Source: Amycolatopsis arida (GTDB lineage: Bacteria; Actinomycetota; Actinomycetes; Mycobacteriales; Pseudonocardiaceae). Taken from it: a stretch of 64,000 bases of DNA. Location of the stretch: assembly GCF_900115565.1 (NCBI RefSeq), contig NZ_FOWW01000001.1, positions 186,001 to 250,000 on the forward strand, given 5' to 3'. This document shows positions 52,731-62,928 of this stretch, one piece after another. How positions within the stretch are numbered: position 1 is the stretch's first letter; each line of letters opens with the position of its first letter. The notes beneath the pieces are model-generated. The model did no database searches, had not been told where the DNA came from, and was given only the letters and a program-made list of their open reading frames with translations. Position numbers and translations under genes: made by a program.

Positions 52731-52847
52731 CGCGTGTGTCCGCGCCCTGTGCACGTGTGTCCGCACGCTGTGCACGTGTCCGCGCCGTGCGACGCCGACA
52801 CGCGGTCATGACGCGCGGACACGGCAGTGGCTGCCGTGTCCGCGCGT
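52731..52847. repeat. 21-bp tandem repeat array R3, GTGTCCGC type (plus orientation)
   Basis: On the plus strand, units GTGTGTCCGCGCCCTGTGCA and GTGTGTCCGCACGCTGTGCA (each 21 bp with the final C), then GTGTCCGCGCC, CGTGCGACGCCGACACG and GCGCGGACACGG. This is the same series as array R2 read on the opposite strand. The array sits between fahA (ends 52725) and the convergent monooxygenase (ends 52856). Its right part forms the hairpin at 52811-52847. Confidence 0.85.
52811..52847. terminator. Strong hairpin at the end of array R3
   Basis: ACGCGCGGACACGGCAG at 52811-52827 pairs perfectly with its complement at 52831-52847 around a TGG loop (17-bp stem). It is made of two opposed GTGTCCGC units and lies 9 bp from the end of the StyA-like gene, so it probably ends transcription from both sides. 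Confidence 0.82.
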
Positions 52848-52855
52848 GGGGAGCG

Positions 52856-54082
52856 TCAGACGCTGGCCAGGTAGTCGGCGGCCTTCTGCGGGTCGAGGAA
52901 CCAGTGCTGGAAGTCCGAGGGGTCCTCGAAGCCGTTGACGAACCGCGCGGCGACGGCGGGCTTGGTGGCCGCCGCGCCGATGATGTCCAGCACGTGCGGG
53001 GGCGGCGGCTGCAGCATCGCGTTGGTCCACACGGTCACGTGCTTGGCGTAGTCCCAGTACTCGTCGAACGTCTCCCGCATCCACCGCCGGTCGAACGGCT
53101 GGTCACCGCGGGCCACGATCGCGTCCCGGAACGTCGCCGCGCAGTGGCTGGCGTTGTTCGACCCCTGGCCGGTGATCGGGTCGTTGGCCACCACCACGTC
53201 GGCCATGCCGAGCACCGGGTGCCCGGACGGCAGCTCGCCCACCGGGTGCCGCACGACCGGGGTGTACCCGCCGGCCAGCGTCGCCCGGGAGTCGGTGAGC
53301 TCCACCTCGGCGCACCGCTCGTACTCCCACGGCAGGAACTGCTTCATCAGCCCCAGGATCCGGTCCAGGTGCTCCCGCGGCCCCGGCCGGTCGGCGAAGC
53401 AGTCCAGCGGCCCGCCGGGGATGCCCTCGAAGAAGAGGATGTCGCAGTTCCCGCTCAGCGTGTAGGCCGGGATCATGAACAGCTCGCCGACCCCGGGAAT
53501 GATGTTGAACCGCACCCCGTGGGTGTCCGGGTGCTCCGGCCGCGGCGCGAGCCCGTGCACGTACGCCAGCGACAGCGCGCGCTGCGGCGACGTGTACGGC
53601 GACAGCTCCGGGTTGCGGTCGAACAGCTGCACCAGCTCACCCTTGCCGGCCGCCACCAGCGTGAGGTCGTACATCCCGGCCAGCGAGTTCAGGTCGGCGG
53701 TGGTGACACCGTGGATGATCAGCTTGCCGCCGCGCTCCTCGAACAGCTCCAGCCAGCCGGCCATCTTCACCCGCTGGTCCACCGACTGCGCGTAGTGGTC
53801 CAGCCGGGCGAACCAGTCCAACGCCCTGCCGCCGTCCGGTCCGGCGATCGACACGCCGAGGCCCTCGACCTTGACGGTCTCCCCCTCCCAGAGGTTGATC
53901 TTCTCGTCCCGCTCGTGCTGCAGCGCGCCGTGGAACATGCACTGGGTGGACATCACCCGCCCGCCGCGGATCTCCTCCGGTGTCCGGGCCGACATCACGG
54001 TCACGTCGTAGTCCCGCGCCTGCAGGCTCAACGCCAGCTGCAGACCCGACTGACCCGCTCCGACGATGAGGATCTTGCGCAT
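52856..54082 (-). CDS. StyA-like flavin-dependent monooxygenase
   Basis: The 408-residue protein is close in pattern to the epoxidase subunit of styrene monooxygenase: FAD motif KILIVGAGQSGLQLALSLQA, the family-typical SARTPEEIRGGRVMSTQCMF, and the VVANDPITGQGSNNASHCAA region near the C-terminal third. Such group E enzymes use reduced FAD from a separate reductase to epoxidise or hydroxylate. No reductase gene is adjacent. It is the last gene of the conservon operon, starting 36 bp after the cvnD-like gene. Confidence 0.85.
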   Translation of the reverse strand: MRKILIVGAGQSGLQLALSLQARDYDVTVMSARTPEEIRGGRVMSTQCMFHGALQHERDEKINLWEGETVKVEGLGVSIAGPDGGRALDWFARLDHYAQSVDQRVKMAGWLELFEERGGKLIIHGVTTADLNSLAGMYDLTLVAAGKGELVQLFDRNPELSPYTSPQRALSLAYVHGLAPRPEHPDTHGVRFNIIPGVGELFMIPAYTLSGNCDILFFEGIPGGPLDCFADRPGPREHLDRILGLMKQFLPWEYERCAEVELTDSRATLAGGYTPVVRHPVGELPSGHPVLGMADVVVANDPITGQGSNNASHCAATFRDAIVARGDQPFDRRWMRETFDEYWDYAKHVTVWTNAMLQPPPPHVLDIIGAAATKPAVAARFVNGFEDPSDFQHWFLDPQKAADYLASV

Positions 54083-54118
54083 CTGTGCCCAACCTTTCCG
54101 AAAAGGACTCGACGAACC

Positions 54119-54760
54119 TCACCCGCGACCGGCCGCGACGCCGGAGCGCACCCGCTCCGGCCGGCGGCCCGGCTCGCTGACCTCGGCCAGCGACATCGTG
54201 TGGCCGACCAGCGCGCGCAGCGCCTCGGCGGTGGACGCGGGGTCCCGCGCGTCACAGGTGATCAGCGGGACCTCCGGGGCGAGCGCGAGCGCGTCGCGCA
54301 CCTCGTCGAGGTCGTGCCGAAGCTCGCCGTCGAAGAGGTTGACCGCGACGATGAACGGCAGGTCGGAGTCGTTCTCGAAGTAGTTGATCGCCGCGAAGGA
54401 CTGGTCGATCCGGCGGGTGTCGACGAGCACGATGGCGCCCAACGCCCCGCGGGACAGGTCGTCCCAGAGGAACCAGAACCGCGCCTGCCCCGGCGTGCCG
54501 AACAGGTACAGCAGCAGGTCGGAGTGCAACGTGATTCGGCCGAAGTCCATCGCGACGGTGGTGGTCGACTTCTCGCCGCCGGGCGGCAGGTCGTCCACGC
54601 CGTCGCCGGCTTCGGTCATCCACGCCTCGGTGTTGAGCGGCGGCACCTCGGACACCGACCCGACGAAGGTGGTCTTGCCGACCCCGAACCCTCCCGCGAC
54701 GACGATCTTCGCCGAGATCGCCAGTGGAGCCCCCTCAGACGGGAAGCCGCTTGAGTCCAT
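54119..54760 (-). CDS. Conservon small GTPase (CvnD-like)
   Basis: The 213-residue protein has a P-loop in AKIVVAGGFGVGKTTFVGSV, a switch-like LLLYLFGTPGQARFWFLWDD and VAVNLFDGELRHDLDEV in the position of the guanine motif (NLFD, not NKxD). It matches the fourth protein of Streptomyces conservons, which work as membrane-associated G-protein-like signalling complexes. GGAAGGA precedes the ATG at 54760; its 5' end overlaps the DUF742 gene by 26 bp. Confidence 0.92.
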   Translation of the reverse strand: MDSSGFPSEGAPLAISAKIVVAGGFGVGKTTFVGSVSEVPPLNTEAWMTEAGDGVDDLPPGGEKSTTTVAMDFGRITLHSDLLLYLFGTPGQARFWFLWDDLSRGALGAIVLVDTRRIDQSFAAINYFENDSDLPFIVAVNLFDGELRHDLDEVRDALALAPEVPLITCDARDPASTAEALRALVGHTMSLAEVSEPGRRPERVRSGVAAGRG

Positions 54761-55136
54761 CGAGGATCCTTCCGAGCACGTTCAGGTCGTGGTGGTAGGC
54801 GTAGGCCGTGGGGTGGATGTAGAGCGCGCCCTCCGCGGCGAGGTCGCTGACCAGCACCCGGACCACCCCGAGCGGCAGGTTCAGCGTGGAGGACAGCTCG
54901 GCGACCGAGGTCTGCGTGCGGGCCCGCTCGTACAGCGTCCGTGACTCCGGCATCAGTGAGTCGGCGAGCGCGGGGTCGTACCGCGGCACCGACACCAGCG
55001 TCTCCACCAGCAGGTGGTGCCTGGTCCGGGTCCGGCCCCCGGTGAGCGCGTAGGGCCGCACCCGCCTGCTGCGTTTCCTCGTGCCGGAGGTGTCGTCACC
55101 GGGCACAGTGATCACTTCCTTGTCCGGGCCGGTCAT
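54735..55136 (-). CDS. Conservon DUF742 protein (CvnC-like)
   Basis: The 133-residue protein has the DUF742 core: RVRPYALTGGRTRTRHHLLV, then RARTQTSVAELSSTLNLPLG with a helix-turn-helix-like shape and VVRVLVSDLAAEGALYIHPT, ending LGRILDGLKRLPV. Third component of the conservon. It overlaps the roadblock gene before it by 4 bp (ATGA type) and the GTPase gene after it. Confidence 0.93.
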   Translation of the reverse strand: MTGPDKEVITVPGDDTSGTRKRSRRVRPYALTGGRTRTRHHLLVETLVSVPRYDPALADSLMPESRTLYERARTQTSVAELSSTLNLPLGVVRVLVSDLAAEGALYIHPTAYAYHHDLNVLGRILDGLKRLPV

Positions 55137-55573
55137 GCCTGTGGCCGCCGGGCGGTGAGCACGCGCCGGAGGTCGGCGCGGATCTCGGGGGTCAGGGCGT
55201 GTCCCGCGTTGGTGACGAACTGGGTCATCTCGTAGGCGACGACCTTCATGTCGCAGTCGGGCCCGGTGAGCACGGCGAGGCCGGCGCCGGGTCCGATGCC
55301 CATGAACAGGAAGTACCCGCGGGTGAGCCGGATGATGATCTGCTCGCAGTTGCCCTTGTCGAACAGCGCGGCGCTGTTGCCGGCCAGGCTGAGCAGGCCG
55401 CTGGAGATCGCCGCGAGCTGCTCGGCGTCGTCACCGCTCACCGCGTCCGACGCGGTGAGCGGGAACCCGTCGGACGACATGATCAGGGCGTGGGTGACCC
55501 CGTGCACCTTGCGCACGAAGTCGTTGAGCAGCCAGGTGAAGTCTGCTTTGTCGGTGTTCTTCGCGACCGTCAC
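55133..55573 (-). CDS. Conservon roadblock/LC7 protein (CvnB-like)
   Basis: The 146-residue protein is a roadblock/LC7 domain: FTWLLNDFVRKVHGVTHALI, SSDGFPLTASDAVSGDDAEQ, LAAISSGLLSLAGNSAALFD, and FLFMGIGPGAGLAVLTGPDC. These domains commonly regulate small GTPases. The GTG start overlaps the histidine kinase stop (GTGA at 55570-55573), so the order and stoichiometry of the complex are set by coupling. Confidence 0.93.
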   Translation of the reverse strand: MTVAKNTDKADFTWLLNDFVRKVHGVTHALIMSSDGFPLTASDAVSGDDAEQLAAISSGLLSLAGNSAALFDKGNCEQIIIRLTRGYFLFMGIGPGAGLAVLTGPDCDMKVVAYEMTQFVTNAGHALTPEIRADLRRVLTARRPQA

Positions 55574-56835
55574 GGCGTGCTGTCCTCGGCAGGTGTCTCG
55601 TTGGTGTGGTTGCGGTGCTCGTCCAGGGCGGCGCGCTCGCCGTCGGAGAAGGCGCCGAGGTCGGCGAGCAACTGCTCGTGGCCGTCGCGCTCGCCGGCGC
55701 CGCCGCCGGGTTCCGCCGGCTGGGTCTCGGTCCGCTCGCCGGAGCTCTTGATGCTGCGCGGCACCCGGCGGGGCAGCCCGCTCGCTGTGGTGCCCCCGGT
55801 GGTCGGCGCGGTGGGCGCGGGCCGGCGCCGGGGGAGCGGCTCGGCAGTGTCGGCGCCGGTGTCGGCGCGGGTGTCGGTGGCCGGCGCCGTCCGCGTCGCG
55901 GTGGCCGTGGCACCCGAACCATCGCCGGCTGCCCGGTCGGCCGGCCGGGACGTTCCGCCGTGCGGCGGGAACACCACGGTTTTGGCGCCGCTCCAGCTCG
56001 CCTCCGGCAGCTCGCACACCAGGCCCGCTGGCAGCAGCACGGTGGCGGTGGTGCCGTGCGGCATGCGCCGGTCGAGGTGCACCCGCAGGTCGTGCCGCGC
56101 GGCCAGCCGGCGCACCACCGCGAGACCCATGTGCCGGACCGAGTCGTCGTCGAGCACCGGGTCTGCGGCGAGCCGCTCGTTGAGCTCGCGCAGCCGCTCC
56201 GGCGGCAGGCCGATGCCCTCGTCCTCGATCCGCAGCAGCACGCTGCCCTGCTCGGTGAGGTGCGCGCTGACCCGGACCAGGGATGTCGGCGGCGACTGGT
56301 TGGCCGCGTTGTCCAGCACCTCGGCCAGCAGGCGACTGAGGTCCTCGGCGGCGAAGCCGACCACGCCCAGCGACACCACCCGGCCGATCGTGACCCGGGT
56401 GTACTGGTCGATCGACGACATCGCCGCGCGCACGACGTCGACCAGCGACACGGTCTCGGCCGTGTTCTCGTCGGCGTCGCGGCCGGCCAGCACCCGCAGG
56501 TTCTCCGCGTTGCGCCGCAGCCGGGTGGCCAGGTGGTCCAGCCGGTACAGCTCGGCTAGCCGGTCCTGGTCCTCCTCCTTGGCCTCCATCTCCTCGAGCT
56601 GGGCGAGCAGGGAGTCGACCAGGTTGAGGTCACGCAGCGCGATGCTGGCGCAGATGCCGACCAGCGCCTCCTGGGAGTCGCGGGAGGGGGCCGGCGCGGG
56701 AGCCGCCTCGATGGCGCGCGGCGCGTACCCGCCGGTGCCACGGTTGGTGTTGCCGAGGAACTGGGCCGCGGCCTCGCGGGAGCGGTCGAGCAACGACCGC
56801 GAGCGATCCAGCAGTTCCCGAGCCCGCGTCGCCAT
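55570..56835 (-). CDS. Conservon sensor histidine kinase-like protein (CvnA-like)
   Basis: The 421-residue protein has a coiled N-terminal part, a dimerisation segment ([20 protein letters not shown]) with a His in LDHLATR, and an ATPase domain ([20 protein letters not shown] as N box, [18 protein letters not shown] as G1, [17 protein letters not shown] as G2). The C-terminal 130 residues are disordered and rich in Thr, Pro and Arg. No membrane helix is visible, whereas many CvnA proteins have two and an extracellular sensor, so this one may be cytoplasmic. The ATG at 56835 is chosen; the frame extends to 56940. Confidence 0.88.
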   Translation of the reverse strand: MATRARELLDRSRSLLDRSREAAAQFLGNTNRGTGGYAPRAIEAAPAPAPSRDSQEALVGICASIALRDLNLVDSLLAQLEEMEAKEEDQDRLAELYRLDHLATRLRRNAENLRVLAGRDADENTAETVSLVDVVRAAMSSIDQYTRVTIGRVVSLGVVGFAAEDLSRLLAEVLDNAANQSPPTSLVRVSAHLTEQGSVLLRIEDEGIGLPPERLRELNERLAADPVLDDDSVRHMGLAVVRRLAARHDLRVHLDRRMPHGTTATVLLPAGLVCELPEASWSGAKTVVFPPHGGTSRPADRAAGDGSGATATATRTAPATDTRADTGADTAEPLPRRRPAPTAPTTGGTTASGLPRRVPRSIKSSGERTETQPAEPGGGAGERDGHEQLLADLGAFSDGERAALDEHRNHTNETPAEDSTP

Positions 56836-57125
56836 GTCGTCACTACCTTCTGGGTCGCCTGCGTCCGGGTGATGGGCGGCCGTGCGCCGGTCGGCCGCAA
56901 CGGAGGCCCATGCAATCAGAAGACCGCTCGTGGTGTCCACAGCCGGTCCGTGATCCGTCGCTCCCCGTCACGCCGGTCCTGGTGTTTCGCGCCGGAGAGG
57001 GGTTCGCGCGGCGCGACGGGAACGATCTCGGCGAGTCGATGGGGACGGAGCCCTCGGCAGAGATAGGGTGTTGCAGCCGGGCCGGGTGCGCGCGTCGGGG
57101 TGATCCATACGGGAGGTTTTCGCTG

Positions 57126-60100
57126 GTGTCCAACGATTCCTTCGTCCACCTGCACGTGCACACCGAGTACTCGATGCTCGACGGTGCGGCGAAGATCGCT
57201 CCGCTGTTCGCGGAGGCCAGCAGGCTGGGGATGCCGGCCGTGGGGATGACCGACCACGGCAACATGTACGGCGCCGACGAGTTCTACCAGCAGGCGTGCA
57301 AGGCGGGCATCAAGCCGATCATCGGCATCGAGGCCTACGTCGCGCCGGAGAGCCGGTTCCACAAGAAGCCGGTGTTCTGGGGGCAGAGCAGCCAGCGCGG
57401 CGCCGACGAGTTCGGTGAGGGCGGCGACGTCTCCGGTGGCGGCGCGTACACGCACATGACGATGCTCGCCGAGAACTCCACCGGCTTGCGCAACCTCTTC
57501 ACGCTCTCGTCGCTGGCCAGCATCCAGGGCTACTACCGCAAGCCGAGAATGGACAGGGAGCTGATCGCCGAGCACGCCGAGGGGATCATCGCCACCACCG
57601 GTTGCCCTTCCGGGGAGGTGCAGACCCGGTTGCGGTTGGGCCAGCGCAAGGAGGCGCTGCAGGCGGCCTCGGACTATCGGGACATCTTCGGGCCGGACAA
57701 CTTCTTCCTCGAGCTGATGGACCACGGGCTGCCGATCGAGCGGTCGGTCCGCGAGGGGCTGCTGGAGATCGGCCGGACCCTCGGGCTCACCCCGCTGGCC
57801 ACCAACGACTCGCACTACGTCACCCAGGACCAGGCCGAGTCGCACGCCGCGTTGCTCTGCGTGCAGTCCGGCAAGACGCTCAACGACCCGAACCGGTTCA
57901 AGTTCGACGGCGACGGCTACTACCTGAAGTCGTCGGCGGAGATGCGCGAGTACTGGGACACCGAGGTGCCCGGCGCCGCCGACACGACGCTACTGATCGC
58001 CGAGCGGGTGCAGTCCTACGACGAGGTGTACGCGCACCGGGACCGGATGCCGAAGTTCCCCGTGCCCGAGGGGCACGACGAGGTGAGCTGGCTGCACCAC
58101 GAGGTGATGAAGGGCCTCGAGTGGCGCTTCCCGGACGGCATCCCGGACGGCTACGTCGAGCGCGCGGAGTTCGAGCTCGGCGTGATCGCGCAGAAGGGGT
58201 TCCCCGCCTACTTCCTCGTCGTCGCCGACCTGATCAACTACGCGCGCGGCGTCGGCATCCGGGTCGGGCCGGGCCGTGGCTCGGCGGCGGGGTCGCTGGT
58301 GGCCTACGCGCTGGGGATCACCAACCTGGATCCGATCCCGCAGAAGCTGCTGTTCGAGCGGTTCCTCAACCCCGAGCGCGCCTCGATGCCCGACATCGAC
58401 ATCGACTTCGACGACCGCCGCCGCGGCGAGATGATCCGCTACGCCACCGAGAAGTACGGTGCCGACCGGGTCGCGCAGGTCATCACCTTCGGCACGATCA
58501 AGACGAAGGCGGCGATCAAGGACGCGGCGCGCGTGCACTTCGGCCAGCCCGGCTACGCGATCGCGGACAAGATCTCCAAGGCACTGCCGCCGCCGGTCAT
58601 GGCGAAGGACATCCCGCTGTCCGGCATCGTCGACCCGCAGCACGAGCGCTACGCCGAGGCGGCCGAGGTCCGCTCGCTGGTCGAGACCGACCCCGAGGTC
58701 AAGACGATCTTCGAGACCGCCCGCGGGCTCGAGGGGCTGATCCGCAACGCCGGCGTGCACGCCTGCGCGGTGATCATGTCGAGCGAGCCGCTGATGGACG
58801 CGATCCCGCTGTGGCAGCGCGACGACGGCGCCATCATCACCGGCTGGGACTACCCGTCCTGCGAGGCCATCGGCCTGTTGAAGATGGACTTCCTCGGGCT
58901 GCGCAACCTCACGGTCATCGGCGACGCCATCGACAACATCAAGGCCAACCGGGGCGAGGAGATCGACCTCGACCGCCTGCGGGTGGACGACCCGAAGACC
59001 TACGAGCTGCTCGGCCGAGGGGACAGCCTCGGGGTGTTCCAGCTCGACGGTGGCGCCATGCGCGACCTTCTCCGCCGCATGCAGCCCACCGAGTTCAACG
59101 ACATCATCGCCGTCAACGCGCTGTACCGGCCTGGCCCGATGGCGATGAACACCCACAACAACTACGCCGACCGCAAGAACGGTCGGCAGGAGATCACCCC
59201 GATCCACCCCGAGTTGGAGGAGGCGCTCGAGGACATCCTGGCCGAGACCTACGGCCTGATCGTCTACCAGGAGCAGATCATGCAGATCGCTCAGCGGGTG
59301 GCCGGGTTCTCGATGGGCCGAGCCGACGTGCTCCGCAAGGCCATGGGCAAGAAGAAGGCCGACGTGCTGGAGAAGGAGTACGCCGGCTTCGAGGAGGGGA
59401 TGAAGGCCAACGGCTACTCCTCCAACGCGATCAAGACGCTGTGGGACACGATCCTGCCGTTCGCCGGGTACGCGTTCAACAAGAGCCACGCGGCCGGGTA
59501 CGCCCTCGTGGGCTACTGGACCGCCTACCTCAAGGCGAACTACCCGGCCGAGTACATGGCGGCGCTGCTCACCTCGGTGGGGGACAACAAGGACAAGTCG
59601 GCGATCTACCTCTCCGAGTGCCGCCGGCTCGGGATCAGGGTGTTGCCACCGGACGTCAACGAGTCCGGGCAACGGTTCGCCGCGGTCGGTGACGCCATCC
59701 GCTACGGCCTCGGCGCGATCCGCAACGTCGGCGCCAACGTGGTGGACTCGATTCTCAAGATCCGCGAGGAGAAGGGGAAGTACTCCTCGTTCACCGACTT
59801 CCTCGACAAGTCCGAGCTCGTGGTCTGCAACAAGCGGGTCATCGAGTCGCTGATCAAGGCAGGCGCGTTCGACTCGCTCGGCAACACCCGGCTGGCGATG
59901 GTGCAGCAGCACGAGGACGCGGTGGACGCGGTCGTGCCGCTCAAGCGGCAGCAGGCGATGGGCCAGTTCGACCTGTTCGGCGGCGGGGACGACGCCAGCT
60001 CGTCGGTCACCGACTCCTCGCCGCTGGCGCACCTGAAGTTCGGCGACGAGGAGTACCCGCGCAAGCAGTTGCTCGCCTACGAGCGGGAGATGCTGGGGCT

Positions 60101-60692
60101 CTACGTCTCGGCGCACCCGCTGGACGGCGCGGAGCGGATCCTGCGCAAGCACGCGCCGCGGCCGATCGCCGCGATACTGGCCGACCCGCCCAAGGAGGGT
60201 GAGATCATCGTCTCCGGGTTGATCACGTCGCTGGACCGGCGGGTCAACAAGAAGGGCGAGCCCTGGGCGATCTGCACGGTGGAGGACATGGACGCCTCGG
60301 TGGAGGTGCTGTTCTTCCCGAAGTCCTACACGGTGTTCTCCGCCGACCTGGTGGAGGACAACGCGGTGGTGGTCAAGGGCAGGGTCAACTGGCGCGAGGA
60401 CAAGATGTCCATCTTCGGCGGCGGTCTGGTGCCGCTGGACCTCAGCGACGCCGAGCTGGGTGGCGAGGACCCGCCCCTGGTGCTGCTGGCCGCCGCGGAG
60501 AAGCTCGACCGGAACGTGGTCAGCGAGCTCAAGCAGACGCTGCAGGCGCACCGCGGGGACACGCCGGTGCACCTCAAGCTGATCGGCCGGCAGCGGCAGA
60601 CGGTGTTCGCGCTGTACGACTACCCGGTCAAGGTCAGCTCGATGCTGATGGGTGAGCTGAAGGGCATCCCGGGGATCACCGCCGGCACCTGA
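57126..60692 (+). CDS. dnaE: DNA polymerase III alpha subunit
   Basis: The replicative polymerase subunit, 1188 residues. A PHP domain opens it ([37 protein letters not shown]), followed by the polymerase core with the catalytic Asp residues in [16 protein letters not shown] (about 420-435), the [18 protein letters not shown] segment, the fingers [20 protein letters not shown], helix-hairpin-helix motifs, and a C-terminal OB fold (about 1015-1090, [20 protein letters not shown]). It corresponds to DnaE1 of mycobacteria. The GTG at 57126 follows GGAGG by nine bases. It diverges from the conservon. Confidence 0.97.
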   Translation: MSNDSFVHLHVHTEYSMLDGAAKIAPLFAEASRLGMPAVGMTDHGNMYGADEFYQQACKAGIKPIIGIEAYVAPESRFHKKPVFWGQSSQRGADEFGEGGDVSGGGAYTHMTMLAENSTGLRNLFTLSSLASIQGYYRKPRMDRELIAEHAEGIIATTGCPSGEVQTRLRLGQRKEALQAASDYRDIFGPDNFFLELMDHGLPIERSVREGLLEIGRTLGLTPLATNDSHYVTQDQAESHAALLCVQSGKTLNDPNRFKFDGDGYYLKSSAEMREYWDTEVPGAADTTLLIAERVQSYDEVYAHRDRMPKFPVPEGHDEVSWLHHEVMKGLEWRFPDGIPDGYVERAEFELGVIAQKGFPAYFLVVADLINYARGVGIRVGPGRGSAAGSLVAYALGITNLDPIPQKLLFERFLNPERASMPDIDIDFDDRRRGEMIRYATEKYGADRVAQVITFGTIKTKAAIKDAARVHFGQPGYAIADKISKALPPPVMAKDIPLSGIVDPQHERYAEAAEVRSLVETDPEVKTIFETARGLEGLIRNAGVHACAVIMSSEPLMDAIPLWQRDDGAIITGWDYPSCEAIGLLKMDFLGLRNLTVIGDAIDNIKANRGEEIDLDRLRVDDPKTYELLGRGDSLGVFQLDGGAMRDLLRRMQPTEFNDIIAVNALYRPGPMAMNTHNNYADRKNGRQEITPIHPELEEALEDILAETYGLIVYQEQIMQIAQRVAGFSMGRADVLRKAMGKKKADVLEKEYAGFEEGMKANGYSSNAIKTLWDTILPFAGYAFNKSHAAGYALVGYWTAYLKANYPAEYMAALLTSVGDNKDKSAIYLSECRRLGIRVLPPDVNESGQRFAAVGDAIRYGLGAIRNVGANVVDSILKIREEKGKYSSFTDFLDKSELVVCNKRVIESLIKAGAFDSLGNTRLAMVQQHEDAVDAVVPLKRQQAMGQFDLFGGGDDASSSVTDSSPLAHLKFGDEEYPRKQLLAYEREMLGLYVSAHPLDGAERILRKHAPRPIAAILADPPKEGEIIVSGLITSLDRRVNKKGEPWAICTVEDMDASVEVLFFPKSYTVFSADLVEDNAVVVKGRVNWREDKMSIFGGGLVPLDLSDAELGGEDPPLVLLAAAEKLDRNVVSELKQTLQAHRGDTPVHLKLIGRQRQTVFALYDYPVKVSSMLMGELKGIPGITAGT

Positions 60693-60717
60693 CCGCCGGT
60701 CGCCTTACGGTGAGCTG

Positions 60718-62250
60718 GTGACCACGCGGCAGACCCCCACCGCCGACCCGCGGCGGTGGAAGGTGCTGGCCGTCACGCTCACCGCCGGGTTCATGGGCCT
60801 GCTCGACGTGAGCATCGTCAACGTCGCGCTGCCGTCGATCCAGCGGGGGTTGGGCGCGTCGGCCGGCGGCATCCAGTGGGTGGTGTCCGGGTACGCGTTG
60901 ACGTTCGGGCTGGTGCTGGTGTCCGGCGGGCGGCTCGGCGACGCGCTCGGCCGGCGCCGGATGTTCCTGCTCGCGCTGACCGGGTTCGTGCTCACCAGTG
61001 TGGCGGCGGGCGCCGCGCCGACCGAGGCCGCGCTGGTGACCGCGCGGCTGCTGCAGGGCTTCACCGCCGGGTTGCTCACGCCGCAGAACACCGGGCTGAT
61101 CCAGGACCTGTTCCGCGGGCCCGAACGGGGCAGGGCGTTTGGTCTGTTCGGCGCGACCGTCGGGGTGTCCACGGCGGTGGGGCCGGTGCTCGGTGGGGCG
61201 ATCATCGCCGCCTTCGGCGAGGACCACGGATGGCGGTGGGTGTTCTTCGTCAACGTGCCCATCGGCGCGGCCGCGCTGGTGCTCGCCGCGCGGTTGCTGC
61301 CGCCGGCCCCGCCCCGGTCGAGGTCGGTGCGCGGGGAGATCGACGTGGTGGGGATGGTCCTGCTCGGGCTGGCCGTGCTGGGTGTGCTGCTGCCGTTGAT
61401 CGAGTCGGAGCAGGGCGGGTTGCGGACCCTGTGGTGGATGTTCGGGGTGGCGCTCGTGCTCGCCGCGGCGTTCCTCCGGTGGGAGCGGCGGGTGGTGCGG
61501 CGTGGGCGGCCGCCGCTGCTGGACCCGCGGCTGTTCACCGGCACGCCGGGTTATCCGGGTGGCGCGACGATCGGCGCGGTGTACTTCTGTGGGTTCGCCG
61601 GGATCTGGCTGGTGTTCGCGCTGTTCTTCCAGCAGGGGCTGGGGTACTCGCCACTGGAGTCGGGGTTGGCGGTGACGCCGTTCGCGCTCGGGTCGGCGGT
61701 GTCGGCGGCGGTGGCCGGGCGGCTGGTGCCGCGGTTCGGCCGCCGGTTGACGGTGACCGGGTTGGGGATGGTCGCGACCGGGTTGGCCGTCGTCGGCGCG
61801 GTGGTGGTGCTGTTCCCGGCCGCGCCGATCGGGTGGGTGGTGGCGCCGCCGCTGCTGCTGGCCGGAATCGGCGGCGGGATGGTGATCTCGCCGAACACGA
61901 CGTTGACGTTGGAGTGCGTGCCGACCCGGATGGCCGGTGTCGCCGGCGGGGCGCTGCAGACCGGGCAGCGGATCGGGACGGCGCTGGGGACGGCGGTGCT
62001 GGCGTCGGTGTTCCACGCCGTGGTGGCGCGATCGGGCGCTGGCCCCGGTCCGGGCGTGGGCTCGGGTGGTCCCGGCGGCCCCGGCGGCGGGGCCGGGCCG
62101 GTCGGGGTGTACACGTCGGCGCTCGCGGTGGCGATGTTCTGTTCGGTGGGCATCGTGCTCGTGGCGCTCGCCGTGGCCGCGGGGGAGCTGCGAGCCCGCC
62201 GCGCCCGGGAGCGGACCACCACCGGGCAGTCGATCAGTGACCCTTCGTGA
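60718..62250 (+). CDS. MFS drug exporter, DHA2 (14-helix) family
   Basis: The 510-residue transporter has about 14 membrane helices and the DHA2 signatures FMGLLDVSIVNVALPSIQRG in helix 1, GGRLGDALGRRRMFLLALTG for motif A, and GPVLGGAIIAAFGEDHGWRW for motif C. It would expel drugs or metabolites by proton antiport. A Gly/Pro loop (about 440-462) lies before the last helix. It starts with GTG 25 bp after dnaE on the same strand. No regulator gene is adjacent. Confidence 0.92.
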   Translation: MTTRQTPTADPRRWKVLAVTLTAGFMGLLDVSIVNVALPSIQRGLGASAGGIQWVVSGYALTFGLVLVSGGRLGDALGRRRMFLLALTGFVLTSVAAGAAPTEAALVTARLLQGFTAGLLTPQNTGLIQDLFRGPERGRAFGLFGATVGVSTAVGPVLGGAIIAAFGEDHGWRWVFFVNVPIGAAALVLAARLLPPAPPRSRSVRGEIDVVGMVLLGLAVLGVLLPLIESEQGGLRTLWWMFGVALVLAAAFLRWERRVVRRGRPPLLDPRLFTGTPGYPGGATIGAVYFCGFAGIWLVFALFFQQGLGYSPLESGLAVTPFALGSAVSAAVAGRLVPRFGRRLTVTGLGMVATGLAVVGAVVVLFPAAPIGWVVAPPLLLAGIGGGMVISPNTTLTLECVPTRMAGVAGGALQTGQRIGTALGTAVLASVFHAVVARSGAGPGPGVGSGGPGGPGGGAGPVGVYTSALAVAMFCSVGIVLVALAVAAGELRARRARERTTTGQSISDPS

Positions 62251-62928
62251 CCGTCGCTAGTCCATTCGGGTGGCTGGGCACGGAAAGTAGTGGCGCTACG
62301 GACAGCGACTGTGGAACGCTGGTGAGGCCTTCGAATTCGGCGAACTGGCTACCCAGCGTGGCAATCCGGGTGAGAGTTCAGGGAGCGGGCTCTCACCGGG
62401 TACATGCGGGTGTCCGATGAGTTGCCCATTTCGGATACGCAGCGTGAGCTCTCGCGCGCACGTCATCGACGGCCGCGGGGGATCGCTCGGTGACGATGAG
62501 AGCGCTGCCACGGGTCGTCCTGCCACCGTCGAAGGCCGCCGCGCGGGTGGGCCCGGGAGGAGGGAGGCTCGGGCCCACCCCAGCAGCTCTCTTCGCCGTC
62601 TCCCGCCACGACCGAGTGAACTTCGCGCTCGAGGGCGCCGAAGGCTCCGTTCGATCCGCCCGGCGACCCCCAGTTGTCCACGGATTCTCGGAACACCCGT
62701 CGCGCGGCCCGATCCCCGATAGACTGGAGGCGGGGCCGCCCCCCGGGATTGGGTGGGGGGGGTGCTCTGGGGTCCGAATGTCGATCTTTGGGGTTCACTG
62801 CGCTTCGCGGGGCCTGCTCCGGTGCGAGTGCACAACAGCCGTGGTCCACGGTGTCCCTCGCCCACCTCCCTGGCCGACGGTGCTCCCGTTCGGCGGTCGT
62901 GGCGTTCCCCCGGGGTTCCACTCGGCGG
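62251..62928. other. Long intergenic region between MFS and sirtuin genes
   Basis: About 680 bp between convergent genes. It holds the hairpin at 62545, an eight-G run near 62755, and one TTGTCCACG resembling an actinobacterial DnaA box, which alone means nothing. Several short open frames exist on both strands without family resemblance. No repeat array of the GTGTCCGC type occurs here. Confidence 0.45.
62545..62580. terminator. Hairpin in the MFS-sirtuin gap
   Basis: GGGTGGGCCCG at 62545-62555 pairs perfectly with CGGGCCCACCC at 62570-62580 around a purine-rich 14-base loop. Stem of 11 bp between convergent genes; likely terminator, though it is about 300 bp from either stop codon. Confidence 0.6.

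Noticed and set aside
4036-52847. CRISPR interpretation of the 21-bp arrays
   Set aside because: The units are directly adjacent with no unique spacers.
57990-60572. 860-residue frame antisense to dnaE
   Set aside because: Shadow of the dnaE codons; no signature and no ribosome binding site.
62680-62700. TTGTCCACG as a DnaA box or origin
   Set aside because: A single near match without a cluster; the chromosomal origin would lie by dnaA/dnaN, which are absent.
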